This document shows positions 36,531 through 49,300 of a stretch of 64,000 bases of DNA, piece by piece. The position numbers and the translations under genes were made by a program. Source of the DNA: Atriophallophorus winterbourni (taxonomy: Eukaryota; Platyhelminthes; Trematoda; Plagiorchiida; Microphallidae); NCBI GenBank assembly GCA_013407085.1, contig JACCGJ010020011.1, positions 1 to 64,000 of the forward strand. The letters are read 5' to 3'. A model generated the notes under the pieces. That model was given only the letters and a program-made list of their open reading frames with translations, did no database searches and was not told the DNA's origin. The stretch's first letter is position 1, and the number at the start of each line of letters is the position of its first letter.

Positions 36531-37150
36531 CAACAATCGTGTAGAAGCACCCTACGACAAACCTAACCATCATCTAATCCTCCAAAATTGTTACGGTAAT
36601 CAAGAGACAAAAAAATCAAACTTGCTCTTAATTAAAGAATTCGTGTTACAAACCAATGGTTTCGAAAGCTGGGCGAGGTGCTTAGGCAATTCGCGTGTTG
36701 CTATCTCTACCTTATGTCAAAAGCACCATCGAAGGAATAAGCTGAATCTTGAATAAGGCAGGTATTAGAGTGACATAAGGGAGCTAGATTTCTCCGCTGC
36801 GTATTAATGCATGACAAAAATCATACTTCATTAGATTGTGCGACAAACTGCTTCTGCAAAATTGAATGCAAGGTTTGCGCGGGTGTTTATGTTTGGCAAA
36901 CGTCTAGAGAACTTTGCACTATGATAACACTAACACAGAAAAAAGGTGAAATTGCAAACACGTAATTCAAGTGAAAATCAATCACAGATGCGTAATTTTG
37001 CCCTTGCTGAACACTTGCTAGAAACTGGATACAGCGTAGATCTTGAAAACGTGGAAGTGATAAGACCGGGTGTGAAATCATAAAGAGAAAGACTTCACGC
37101 CGAGGCTGTTGAAATAACAAAGCCCGGGCCCAATGCGGTGAACATGGTGG
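36531..37150 (+). pseudogene. Second Penelope-like remnant, opposite orientation
   Basis: The plus strand carries the same downstream part of the element. A linker (ISTLCQKHHRRNK) precedes CATNCFCKIECKVCAGVYVW with QTSREL (about 36838-36910, GIY-YIG core) and ALAEHLLETGYSVDLENVEV with IRPGVK. 36700-36900 is an inverted match to 35630-35830. The two remnants diverge from a shared midpoint near 36530. The right end abuts truncated CR1-B coding sequence at about 37166. Inactive. Confidence 0.7.
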
Positions 37151-37165
37151 ATGGGGTGGGTGCGA

Positions 37166-38028
37166 GTCCAATTATCAAGAGTTATGAGAAGATTGGTGAG
37201 ACAGGAGTGTCTTGTCCTGAATCCGTGCTGTGCGATGGAAAGAAGCTTATTCTGTTCGAAATGTTTAATGAGTTCGTCAGCCACAAGTCGTTCGAGAACT
37301 TTAAAGACCACTGGCAACAACGTGACTGGTCTGTGGTTAGACACATCAGATCGGTTCCCTCCTTTGTATATCGGAGTGATTAGTCCACATTTCCAGTCGT
37401 TAGCAACCGTGCTACAACTCAAGGACAGTTTAAAAAGGTCAGAGAGTGGTGAGAATAGAGCATGGGCGCATTGCTTTAGGATGAATGGTGTTATTTCATC
37501 AGCACTCGGGAATTTTTTGTATTTAACCCGCGTAGCTTTACCAGGACACTCTTGGGTTTCACATCGATTTCGTGTATTGTATTCTGCGATCTGAATGCAG
37601 GTATATCGTAGGATACGCGCTCGTTAGGGTACAACCCTCTAAAGTAAAATTGAGCGAGTTCGTTAGCGGTTTGGAGAGCTGTGGATGTAGTTCCAGTCAC
37701 AGTAAGTAAAGCGGAAACCCCTGGCTTGACCCTGGCCTTTCTGTTCACGATCTGGAAGAGGAGCTTCGTATTTCGTTCAATTTTATCCATCAGATTCATT
37801 TGATACTTTTTTATCCTCCTGGACAAGTTTAGTAACTTTGTTTCTCAAAAAACGGTAAGATTCCCAATATTCAGGTGTTGAATGAAGTATGTGGCTTCTC
37901 CACGCACAGTTTCTTACCTTCATCAATTTCCGTGTTCGACTCCGGATCACGAATTTGAATCCTTTTTTTAGTTGTTTTGAAACATATTTTGAGTGGAGTT
38001 CTATTTTTCGGTTGATTTTCTGAAGCAT
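37166..38028 (-). pseudogene. CR1-B RT N-terminal half, truncated
   Basis: Minus-strand frames: NRKIELHSKYVSKQLKKGFK, WESYRFLRNKVTKLVQEDKK, MDKIERNTKLLFQIVNRKAR, then NDWKCGLITPIYKGGNRSDV and HRPVTLLPVVFKVLERLV, up to NLLITLDNWTR. Several frameshifts are present. Motifs A to C are missing because the sequence ends at the Penelope-like junction. Confidence 0.8.
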
Positions 38029-38034
38029 CGATTA

Positions 38035-38939
38035 TCAGCATTGTTGGACATCAGTGCTAATCGGTGCCCAGTCGGTGACTTCTTGAAGAGACATCAATAA
38101 TGCAACCGTATCGATTTTTCTTATCAACTTCTGAGCATCACTTGCTCTTTTCGCTTCAGATATATAGTCGAAAACAATGACTACATGATCACTCTTTCCA
38201 AGAGGTGCTTCATAGCGGATATCCTCGATGACATTTTCCTCGCTCGTCAGAACAAGATCGAGAATGGACGGTGTGTTTGTGCCTCTAAAGCGAGTGGTGC
38301 TTGAGATGTGGTTGAATAAAGGAAGTTCGTTAAACATTTTGTAGAATAGATGATCAAGAGAGTTCACCGGTGGAATCTCGCTTCTTAGTAAATTCGGGAG
38401 ATTAAAGTCACCCATGATCAGGACGTTGTTTTGATATCTGGAAACAACCAGCTGAGTTTTCTCAATTAAACTGGCATTGTATGCTTCGTCTGCTGACGGT
38501 GGTCGGTAAATCACACCAACAACACAGTTCAAAGTGAACACCAAAGTGTATCTTCCAGTATCAAATCATTATCCGTGATTTCTCTGAACGTGAGGTTTTG
38601 ATCATAGTAAATGGTAACACCTCCTCTTCCACGATCCATTCGAGTACGATGGAGAAGAAACATGTTTGGAATGGAAATTTCCTCCTCAACTAATTGCTGA
38701 TTGAACCAAGTTTCCGTTACGGATATCAGGAGTGGTGCATATTTTTGACGAAGCTCGATTAGTTCGGGTAACTTATTTATCAAGAATTGTGCGTTGGTGT
38801 GTAAACATTTGATGGTAGATCTTGATAAAAGTGTTGGATGATGAGTATTTGAGCAGGTAATTTGAGTACGTGTCAAAGATGGTGGGCCTCGTGTTAATGG
38901 GTATATTACATCACCGACTCCAATAGAGCCGGTCGACAT
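38035..38939 (-). pseudogene. CR1-B endonuclease domain, one frameshift
   Basis: The first part (38529-38939) reads IKCLHTNAQFLINKLPELIE, SVTETWFNQQLVEEEISIPN and GRGGVTIYYDQNL. The second (38035-38544) reads VVGVIYRPPSADEAYN, VLIMGDFNLPNLL, DLVLTSEENVIEDI and LGKSDHVVIVFDY. All landmark residues of the endonuclease/exonuclease/phosphatase fold (N, E, GDFN, SDH) are present. The two frames overlap near 38535, so a single small indel breaks an otherwise complete domain. Confidence 0.85.
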
Positions 38940-39117
38940 CCATTTTTTGGATCAAGAGTCCCGGCATCACTGTGCTCAGTACCAACGGGTCAGGCAACTT
39001 GCACGATAGAGCAGGTTTTCAGGTGTTTACTGACAATTTTGATCTCTCGTGGAACTTTGTATCGATACTGTTTCCAGTTGTTAAGCACGGTGTTCAACAT
39101 AGTGGTGGTCAAAAGTG

Positions 39118-40185
39118 TCAGTTATGGGGTCGTGGACCATTACCTTCGTAATTCGATGACTTAGGGATTCGGAACGTATCGATAACCGTTACATTGGTGG
39201 TTTGGATAGCATTACTGATAAATCTCCATTGTTGTAGGTCGTGGTTGGATTTACACTTTTTATATGAACCGGTGGCATCTTCTGGGACATTTAAAAGAAT
39301 AAGGGTGCGCTTGTTGCGATCGTTTGCTTTATTTAGATTACCTTTCGGTGGCGATTTTGCCCGTTCCGACCAGGGCACATCAACAAATACACGAGATGTA
39401 TTTTCCATGCCGTCCCGTAGCAAGTATGTCGACAGAAGTACATCTTCTAAATCCTTCTCATTTTGCACTACTACCTTGAGCAACCGCGGGTTATCTTGGT
39501 GTAGCGCTTTGGGAGGACGACTCAAGCGAATCAACGAAACCGGGTGGATCGCTTTGAGATTCATGCGAGTGCACAGTTTCGACCATTCAGCCGAATCATT
39601 CTGATGTCTATTCGAAAATAACGTCTCAGTCGACTCTGACACGTTGGTGCAGATAACACTAAGAGAAATTCCTTTCGAGGCAACTTTCGCAAATGGGGCC
39701 TTCGATGTGAACGTTTTCGGCTTTAAGACGCTTTTAACACTCTGTAGGGTGCTGTGCTGCAACAATTCAACCTTTTCAATAGATTGGTTTGATGGTAAAG
39801 TTGAGTATGATGGATTATCTACCGGCTCTTCGGCAGTAACGACGGGTAACGACGGTGTCTTTATGACGTTTATTATCAGTTCATCTAGTTTTTGTATACT
39901 GGATTCCATTCCATTTAGACGCGTCTCAATATCATATTCAGGGGTTTTCGTCGCCGAGGCTGACGGTGTTGATTTGGCCTTGCAAACCAGACAAACATAC
40001 CAAACACCAGGGGATTTATCTCCATTAATAATCGATACTAAATCCGAGGTCAGTGATTTGTCGCATTTAGCATGAACTTTCGACAAACAATCGTAACACG
40101 TGACAGACTTTGCCTTAGGACTTACCGACTTTCGGCAAACCGCACACATGCAGCCCGGTGCGCTTTGTTTTCGTTTCGGGGTCAT
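39118..40185 (-). CDS. CR1-B ORF1 protein with PHD-type zinc finger (about 355 aa)
   Basis: Long open frame; the ATG giving MTPKRKQSAPGCMC is a better start than upstream in-frame codons. Residues about 13-65 form a PHD/RING-like cluster (CMCAVCRKS, CYDCLSKVHAKC, WYVCLVC) seen at the N-terminus of CR1 ORF1 proteins. A coiled-coil-like segment follows (DIETRLNGMESSIQKLDELI), then a domain with ETLFSNRHQNDSAEWSKLC and a basic C-terminus. It probably binds the element RNA with ORF2. The frame ends at 39118 (GNGPRPHN); CR1-A shows further sequence after this point, so a late shift may have shortened it. Confidence 0.75.
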   Translation of the reverse strand: MTPKRKQSAPGCMCAVCRKSVSPKAKSVTCYDCLSKVHAKCDKSLTSDLVSIINGDKSPGVWYVCLVCKAKSTPSASATKTPEYDIETRLNGMESSIQKLDELIINVIKTPSLPVVTAEEPVDNPSYSTLPSNQSIEKVELLQHSTLQSVKSVLKPKTFTSKAPFAKVASKGISLSVICTNVSESTETLFSNRHQNDSAEWSKLCTRMNLKAIHPVSLIRLSRPPKALHQDNPRLLKVVVQNEKDLEDVLLSTYLLRDGMENTSRVFVDVPWSERAKSPPKGNLNKANDRNKRTLILLNVPEDATGSYKKCKSNHDLQQWRFISNAIQTTNVTVIDTFRIPKSSNYEGNGPRPHN

Positions 40186-40782
40186 CCGGTCAGGGTTATG
40201 AGGATCACTATTCAGTGGTTTGTGCACAAGCATAGGCTCTGTCGAGCGATCGATGATGAATATAGTGTGCGCGACAAAAATTCAGTGTTTACGAAAAAGA
40301 GCAAAATCAGAATTTAATCCGGTGATACTCTTCGGTAGTTGATCGCATGATGTTGAAAGTATGACCAGTCGACGGCGAAGAATAAGATCTTTCCGATGAC
40401 GTTAATCCCTTTGAGGACTTGAAGAGTATTAACAGAGTTGCACGCGTAGATCCAATATGTGCTCGTATTATGGAATACCGCTACGAGAGTGGTATATCTA
40501 TCATCGACGTGTCGGGATATTTAATCAAAAATTAGAACTAAATTGAAGATAACAACGTTTATGCTCGAGAAATACTAACAAATATATCGGTTAAATGTCG
40601 AATTTAATCTAATTTGATTTAGACTCTGAGAAATATGTTCATTTTCATTGAAATATGAATCTCAAATATGAAGTTACATTCATCGTTTCACTCTAAACCA
40701 TGTTTTACTATTGCTTATCAATAATTGTACAAAGTTAGTTGAAACATGTTGTAGAAAACCTCAAAATTTCCACTGATATATT

Positions 40783-40900
40783 GACCAATCAAGGTATCAT
40801 TGCGCATGCGACAGAACGAACCAATCAGATGAGATAAGCGCTTTGCGAACGATATAAATTTGTTTTCTTTCGGAAACAACACTAGTTCTGCAAACTGAAG
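40783..40900 (+). promoter_or_regulatory. MEG promoter and 5' UTR
   Basis: Upstream of the signal-peptide exon are two CCAAT boxes (near 40784 and 40820), a TGCGCATGCG palindrome (40801-40810, NRF1-like) and a TATAAAT box (40853-40859). Transcription would start about 25-30 bp later, giving a 5' UTR of about 20 nt. The compact spacing supports a genuine promoter. The start site itself is inferred. Confidence 0.6.
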
Positions 40901-40946
40901 ATGACCATGTTAAGATTGTTCACACTATTGGTAATTCTTTGTGCGC
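40901..40946 (+). CDS. MEG exon 1: signal peptide
   Basis: ATG at 40901 gives MTMLRLFTLLVILCA plus one base (phase 1), followed by GTAAGT. The hydrophobic core LFTLLVILCA is typical of a secretory signal. The second in-frame ATG (codon 3) would also leave a signal. Confidence 0.85.
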
Positions 40947-43341
40947 GTAAGTTTTGAATATGATTGCTTATTTTCTAGTTTAGAACACATAGTATACTAT
41001 ACGCATATATATTAATTAATAATATGTTTAATATGTTACAGATGCTGATTCATTTGATATCATATTTCGTAAGTTGAACTGAAATTCACATTTCTTTAAT
41101 TGACTGGGTTATTCTGAGCAAAATATACATTTAAGCTTGTTAACCGAAATGAAGTATCATCTCTTTTCTTAAATTTTTATTACGAACTCTGTACCATTAT
41201 GCGAAATCTCATACAATCTTCTGGTATTTTATCGATTTCCTATTACAAGAAAAACAGTGAAAATAAAAATTCCACTAATTTAATATGGAGTTTATTATCC
41301 ATCGTTATCAAATTACCAAGAATACGCAATGTCCAATTTTACTTTTGTAATATGTAATATAATTTTGAAAGGCTACCAAAAAGATACATGTATAGCTGAT
41401 TTGTAATGAGATGGATTCATTTGGACACGATCAAACAAAAATATATCGGCTAATATATGTTTATAATGTTTGTAGGAATATGCTTCACTTTTATCTATAT
41501 TAATATGTACATTTGATAATATAATTTATTTTGTAATCACTATTTTTATTAGGCACGTGGGAGAACAAATTTCATTGTGAGTTTACTAATTGCACACAAG
41601 GAAATACTACTCCAGATTTTCAGCAGAGATCTCAGCGATATGCTGACAAATCTATTTCACAAATAATAATGATCTATTCATTTGAATATCGCATAGAATA
41701 AACAAATGATTAAAGTGGTGTATGTGATATATTATGATACATTTAAAGTAAACAACTTTTACGAATTTATAGTATGCATGTAAATTGAGTGGTAAACTAT
41801 TTTTTTAGTGAAAAAAGTGAAAAGTTTAACAAAAGACTACGAGACATTGCAAATGAAATGACTGCGTATTTTATGTAGAAGAAATATTGCCTTTGTATTT
41901 CTAAAATACATCTATCATAGCTTGACTTCATTGTACCATTATATTTATCAGAAGCGATGAGTGTTTTATAACACAAAAATAGCTTGGAATTCATAAATAA
42001 CATATTTCCCCAGATAATACTTTAACCTCTAATCCTGGAGTTATTCGAATATAAGAGCCAGATAAAAGGAATATATAAAAAATGCAATATAGGTAATTGT
42101 CTTTCATATATCCGTGTATTTCTTGAATAGTTTTCGTGAAATGTATCTTTTCCAATTATCGTGTATTATGTACTATCACAGTGATTAAAAACGAGAATGG
42201 GCAAAGTATGTTCCTCTCATTGAATTAAAACTTATTTCTACTATTGAATCAAAATTCATTAATAACGAAATAAAGAAATCTAGAAATTAATAAATTAATA
42301 TCAAAATTAAGATAGATAATATTGTTGAAACATATTGCAATCTAAATTCACAGCAAATACGTCAAAGTATTAAGAGAGAACTATGAACAATGAATGAGCA
42401 AAATGAATGGAATGTTGTTGACGCTGTCATACGTTGATTAATATAGTTGTTTTATGCTACACAAATTATCAAATCGGCGTTGAGTAGATTTTCGGAAATA
42501 AGGCCATTTTCTGTTTTGCACATACGACACTGCGAGGGGAGACAGCCCTTAAATTCTCTGTAGCAATCGTCAGTTTTCATTCAATGAGCACGTTATTCTG
42601 TTCAGCATAATGTTGGAAATATATCATTTCTCAGAATCTGTCAGCATATATTGTTACTTAAATATTTAATTGAAAAAATATAATCGATCGTACATTTGCA
42701 ACAGTGGAACTAATGAACATTGATGGTGAGTTATGGAATCGTTATAATTCTTTTGTTGTTTGTTTGTTTCATTTGGTTGATGACGACCATTGATGTACAT
42801 CACATCCTCATTATGGATTCATGATCTGTAGCATTTTGAATGATTATGCAGTCCGATTCAGGTGTAGCAATCTCTCCTGCAGCGCTCAAAGCGATAGACT
42901 GCGTGTTCTGCGTTCTGCAGCCAATATCTGTAAACGCTTGTGATGTACGCTGTACACTGGGCCTCCAAATTGAGCAAGTTATCCCTAACCCATAAAGTCA
43001 ATGTGGAGAGCTTTAGTATATTTTTTACAAATGTCTTCGTACCGCAAATGCGATCTGCCGAATGCTCGGGTTCTTGATTTCAAATCACCATTGAGTAGAT
43101 TTTTTTTGAAATTCGACAAAACATCAAAATAATAGAGATTTATAAGTACATTTCATAAAAAATATTGAGTAAATATCTCGATTTAATTTGATCCGATCGA
43201 TTGCCTTCATATTAAATGTTTAAAAAATTATTCCAGGTAAACAAATAACGCTTGAAAGCAGCAAGCCGTTTGATCTTAGTAAGTTTATTGAATCAAGTTG
43301 AACTCAGTATTTATACGATACTACTACTACTACTACTACTT

Positions 43342-43372
<31 letters not shown>

Positions 43373-46300
43373 TAATCTATAGTAAATGAGGCAACACATC
43401 CTCAAGCATCACCAATTTATAAACTAAATGGAAATTTCAACGAGAATAATAATCTTCGTGTACGATATCCTAAATTCGGTGTACATTTTAAAGGATAGAA
43501 AATTGAATTGAATTTCCTTATTCGATAATATATTTACCATTTCAGCTGCCCTTCAAGTCTTAATGTAAAAATATGCCACACAATCGCAAAATAATATTAC
43601 TTGCAAACAGTATCGTCAAAACAGTGCATTCCGCAGCGAAATAAAAATCCAATAAATTCGGAACAAGTTATAATTGTGACATCATCCTTTGTTATTTTTG
43701 AGGAGAAAAACTTTTAATTTATCTATTTGATGCCTACAGCGATTTTTAATTTTGGCTGGGAAAATATCAAGTTTATCAATAAGTAGCATAATGTCAGAAC
43801 TGCCATTGATCGACACCTTTTTTATCCACAAATATTTCTATTTTTAGTTAAGCTCTCAGACACGCACTTTGCGAAAGGTAATTGAATATGTCAATGTTGG
43901 ATTTTGGTTAATTTATTAGTTTCAATGTTGTTCATCGATAATATGTCATAATTCAGTTAATATCATATTTATGAGCAGATCCTCTATAAAATGTATTCGG
44001 ATGTATGTCGGATATCATAGAAAAGTATGGTTTTGGAATTGATGCGATGATTGCTTAAGAAATCGTAAATATATATTCTATTATCAATCACTTTGATTAT
44101 TATTTTGCATTAACCAACAAATAATCATAATAAAATTCCTGAAATAGCATTTGCTACGAAAACCATTGATGTGTGGCAAATGAAAACAAATTGTTAGTAG
44201 GTCTAAAATAACCAAATTTTTACTAGTAATAAGAGTAAAGGCAAAGAATATTTGTGCTCTATTCAAAAAGTGATTGAACTTTCAGATGCCGCGCATAATT
44301 GATGGCCATTATAATATCTTTATAACTAACTTTTCAGTTGAAAATCAAGAAACAAATTGTGAGTTCCATTTGTGTAAAAATGTTCCCGAAATGCTTAAAG
44401 GGTATATTTGAATTTATTATCGCAAATTGACTGAATAATATATCAAATCACGTTCATCCCAATGAATTATGTTATATGACAGCTGATACCCCTGATTTTT
44501 ATGGAAAGTTTTTCGGGTATTTAATCAAAAATTGTTACTTTTAGTGTATCAAACAAACATAACAAACTATAAAATTCTGATCACCAAATTAAACTCTATT
44601 TTTGATGTATTATGGTGCTATTATACCACACACTTACATGCCGCAACAGATTTCTGGCTAATTGACGACATCACATGCAGTGCATACGGCCAGATTCAGA
44701 AACCAGTGAAATAGTAATAATGTGGAAAACAAAGGTATACTCATTGAAATGTTCTTAAAAAACGATGTTCATATATAGCATTTTCAAGCGAATCTCAGCA
44801 AAGCCCTCAATTGACGCTTCATTAAACTGTAAATTGTTTGAAATGTTTTTATGACTGTCAAAACAATGAAAAACATTAGCTTGCTTGAACTTGAACGAAA
44901 AATCACTCCCTTTTACAAAACATATATGACGTCATCATGTATAGATAGTAGGACGACGTTTGCATTACCAAAGTAATGTGTTGCTCACATCCCCATCCAT
45001 TATGTATTCTTTTGAACAGTGGATAAGTGGTAAACAAAGTTAAATAGGGTTAATACAACGAACCACGGTGTTTGGGTACATAATTACATAGGAATTGCTT
45101 ATCGACAGCTGAAAACGCTAATAAAAGACCAAAATAGAGTTTATCTCACATCCCACCACTTACACATATCAACCGGTTTTTGGTTGCTTTTGAAATGTTC
45201 ATCAGCTTTCTAATGCGCTTATGTATAAGTACATGGCTCGGAATATTGTATTAAAACGAATATTTTAATTAAATAGCTTACTGTGGTGATTGTTCGATTA
45301 ACGATCAATAATAATCGATCATTCATCACCACTCATTCAAAGATAATCAATAGTACTATCATTCAAGTTCTGATTGTCATTCATTCATTCATTCTGATTC
45401 TGGTTGTTATTCAATACATACTGTGATTCGAGTGAGCGCGGTTGTTCTCACTTACATTCTTGGGCTGATTATTCAATTCAATACAATACAATTCATTACA
45501 ATTACATCCACTAATACCTTCCTAGTTTAACCATATAATGATGATTGAATTTTTTACTCAGCGTAGTAATGAAAACCACAATTAAAGATTCTTTTGTGTA
45601 AACATTAAGATGAAAATTACGTCAGTCTAAGTGAAATGATGTAGCTTAATTTGTACTTTTTCATCTTAGTTTTCTAAAACTTGATAGGGATAAAAGTTAA
45701 TTGACCATCTAATGACAAAACATTTAGGTCATTTGGACTAATATGTGTATGCTTGGAACAATAAGAATTTCAAATATAACGAGGGTAAATTGTTAAATTG
45801 AATAATGCAAATTCCTGCTCAGCAATGATCAAATTTTGGAATTTATTTCAGCAAGAGTGGTTGATAAACGTAGGTCATTACTCAATACACGCTATTATCC
45901 TTTTTTAATTTTTAAAAAAATATAAAAGTAATATTTATGACGTTTGAGAACCAACACTACTTTGAGTGGAAATTCCGTTTCTGACTATCAACCCATGTAA
46001 GGTTATTACAAGGTTATTACACAGATAATGGCCATTCATATTTCGTTAAATACTTTAAACGGATGGACCCAGAAACCGGTTTACGGTGCACGTGCTCTTA
46101 AATGTGTAGGCTTTCAATCACAACCGTAGAATGATCTTGTATAATTCGAACACAAATAATGTCAAATTGTCAACGGTTGAGCAGCCACAGAATAAATTAA
46201 ATACGTTTAGGTTAATGAATATTAAACACTGGAAACGGAAATACAAGAAGAAGCTATCCAATCCTAGGAAATGATGAGCAGTACATTAAAACCAACACTA

Positions 46301-49300
46301 GAATTTAAGCCAAAATTTCATAGAAAATGAATTTGACCGTTATTATTTTCCTGTGATTGATTGATAATGGAATTTGAAATGCTGAGCATGACCGGTTGCG
46401 ATGCACGCCTGAAAATGTTAGTGAATGCAACGCGCATTTTATCTACGATACAAAATATTAGTAAAAATGCTATAGTAACAAAATGTTACAGCATAAAAGA
46501 TGAATCAGATATAACGTGTATAATTAGAGTTATCACAAAAGTATTAACTTTTTAAATATCTGGTGCATAAATTAGGTCAAAAATATATATGGTGATATTA
46601 ACCGAAATTTGTCTCATGTTATGTTTGTCAACGTATTTAAATTCCGACCAAATAAAAGACGATAGAATAAGATTGCGTGTACCTGGTAGTCAGAGTTTAC
46701 GGTGTAAAATAGTGTTTTTTTTGTACCCAGTAATTTAGTGCCGTGACAATTCTACCTTCACGTGTGCTACGTGACTCTTATGCTGTAACATTGAACAGAA
46801 GAGCTAATACTTTGAGGTGCGCGTGCGAAGGAAGCAAGTTTTTAGGTTTTTATTCTAAGCAACATATTATTCGACACTTTCCTAATAAATATGATATCAA
46901 TGAATATGTTAAAAAATTCTGAAACTTGGCGATTATCAATTGATAAAATCGAAAAGTAGAAATTCATTTTCTAATTTGAATTGCTTAACGAAATGATATT
47001 ATACCCATTGAATTTGTCATATTTAGTGTTTCCTGTTGCATTTGGTATGTTTCTCTTTTGCGATAAATAATTTTCGAAATCGCGAAATATTAACTACGAT
47101 TTTCACTAATACTTTAATTTTATGCCTTAAGCTGATTTTGGACCGATGGAATATAATTGGAGTAGGTTGTTTGTTGAAGTATTTCCAATAATTTATAAAT
47201 TCTCCGAATTGTACAAAAGAAAAATTCAAGTGAAATCTGTTAATTGTTTTCAGAATAATTAGATCAGCATTCTACATTAGATATTTTTACCACAGAAAAT
47301 AAAAAAATTATTATCATTAATAATGAGCTTCGTTTTAACAATCTATGCATAAAATTTAGATGTTGATGTGAAAGAGACAAGACTCGGTAAGTGCTATGTT
47401 ATCCATTTTGGTGGATTACATAAAATGGAGATGTTATTTACCTCAATAAATTTTCTATTGAATCTTCTTCTATCGGAGAAAAACATACATTTTTTGTTCA
47501 GCTGGCGTCCTATAAGTTTTTAAAATATGTACCATTTCGTTATGTGGAAATTTTATAGATTTTATGCCATCAAGAAGTAAGATGTCTTTTTGGAGCCATG
47601 GTGTCCAGGCTTGTGCGGCATAATCTAGAACCGGGTGTATATATGTGTTCATCATGAGTGGAAAACACCCCGGGGAAAACGTCCAAATATCCGCCGTAGC
47701 ATGCCAAACAGCCGAGACGCGCTATTGTAAACGGTTTCGCATTGTAGACCATTTTTCAAACTGCCGCACATCCAGACACCCAGGTCTTTTTCTTCTTCGG
47801 TGTACTCCAGGTTTTTAATCGCCGAGCTTGTATTGATAGGAAAGTCCACGGTCACTTCTGACCTCAATCATCTTCGACTTTTGCATATTCAATGACAGTT
47901 TATTTTGGGACGACCAGTGATACAAAGCATTCAAATAATTTTGCAGCAAAATACAATCGTCAGCATTTCTGATTCGCCTCCATACTTTTATATCGTCAGC
48001 AAACAAAACAATCTTATTACCATTTGGTATCGGTATATCATTCATATAGACTAGAAACAGTATTGGTTTAAGCACTGAGCCTTGTGGAACACCGCTAGAG
48101 ACATCGATGTGCTTCGATAATAGGCCGTCCACACGAACTCGGGTGTGTCTGTTGCTGAGATAATCTCTGATCAATTCGTATAGTCTTCCAACAATACCGT
48201 GTTTCTTTAGCTTGTTCAAGAGTAAATTATGATTAACTCAGTCGAAGGCTTTAGAAATGTCCAGGTAGCACACATGAATACAGCCCCCCGCACCTACAAT
48301 CCTCGTCTGATCGTCTAACCTCAAGGTCGGTCGGTCAAGTCAAACGATTGCTTCCTGATCAGGCTCCATGGATTTCCTCGCAAAAACTCCTGCATAAAAT
48401 TCTGCTAACAGGTCAGCGGTCTGATTTATGGATTCTGTGAAGCCGGAAGAAGATTTTAGGGCAAAGACTTCTGGTTTAATATTTGTTCTATCGTTCACAA
48501 GTCTATACAAGTGTTTCATATTCCGTTGCATCTGAGAAATCAATTGCGATTGGAACGCTTTTTTATCATCTCGAATTAAGCTGATAACTTTGTTTCACAG
48601 TCGTGTAAATTGTGCCCAAGAATCAGCTGTGTTGGTAGCCTTGAGAAACACCCACATTACTGCCCTTTGTTTCATCCGCTTTTTAGTCTCGCTTCGTAGT
48701 AAAATTTTATTTCGTTGAGACGATTTCTTCGAAGAAAACATTAAATGTTCCTCCAATATAGATTTCAGGTGCTGTAAGAGAGATCGACAATGACTATCCG
48801 GATCGGATTAATCCAGTTGTGCGAAACTAGTGCTTTGTAACTAGGCACGCAATGCATGGTAGTTCACTCTTCTGACGCATTTTGTCCCGTCACTATTGCG
48901 CCCAGTGCTACAAACGTACTCGAATTCTAGGACAACGTGATTGTTTATAAACGATATTCTCTGCAGCTGTAAGGTCTGATGTAAGTATAAGTTTTAAGGT
49001 AGACGGCTGGTCTGATCCTCCCATACGAGTAAATCCAAAAGCGTGGTTATAAAGGGGTGCCTAAACCAAAACTGCTCGAAGTTCATTTTTAAATGTCTCT
49101 GATGGATGATCCTGCCGGCTATAGAGCTGCGGAAAGTTGAAATCCCCCATTATTAATATTTGAGTATTTTATTGCGTTGTTACATAGCGCAAAGCATTAA
49201 TCAGTTTATTGTTTAGGTCGAGAGTTGCTGTTGGAGAACGATAGATCACTCCAATAATGCATTGGTCTCCTGAAGTAAGAGTCAGAGAGCACCAACGTGT

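Larger units (their letters stand above)
37166..40320 (-). mobile_element. CR1-B 5' portion: ORF1, endonuclease and start of RT
   Basis: Complementary in content to the 3' fragments at 16263 and 32152. It runs on the minus strand from an untranslated region near 40320 to an abrupt end at 37166 in NLLITLDNWTR, where Penelope-like sequence begins. The RT palm with the catalytic motif is therefore missing. It sits about 500 bp upstream of the MEG promoter region and is transcribed away from it. Confidence 0.85.

Noticed and set aside
39194..40317. Plus-strand open frames opposite CR1-B ORF1
   Set aside because: Antisense shadows of the PHD-finger ORF1; codon use and motifs support only the minus strand.
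43321..43375. Short regular repeats as a possible CRISPR-like array
   Set aside because: Simple trinucleotide microsatellite without spacers, in a eukaryotic intron.
43545..43578. Possible MEG micro-exon after a good acceptor (ACCATTTCAG) near 43546
   Set aside because: The stretch to the next GTAAAA donor is 19 nt, breaking the phase-1 rule, and joining it to exon 7 creates an immediate stop.
46490..46518. 24-nt exon-like window (ATGTTACAG acceptor, GTGTAT donor)
   Set aside because: Size fits, but the MEG phase gives a TAA as its second codon.
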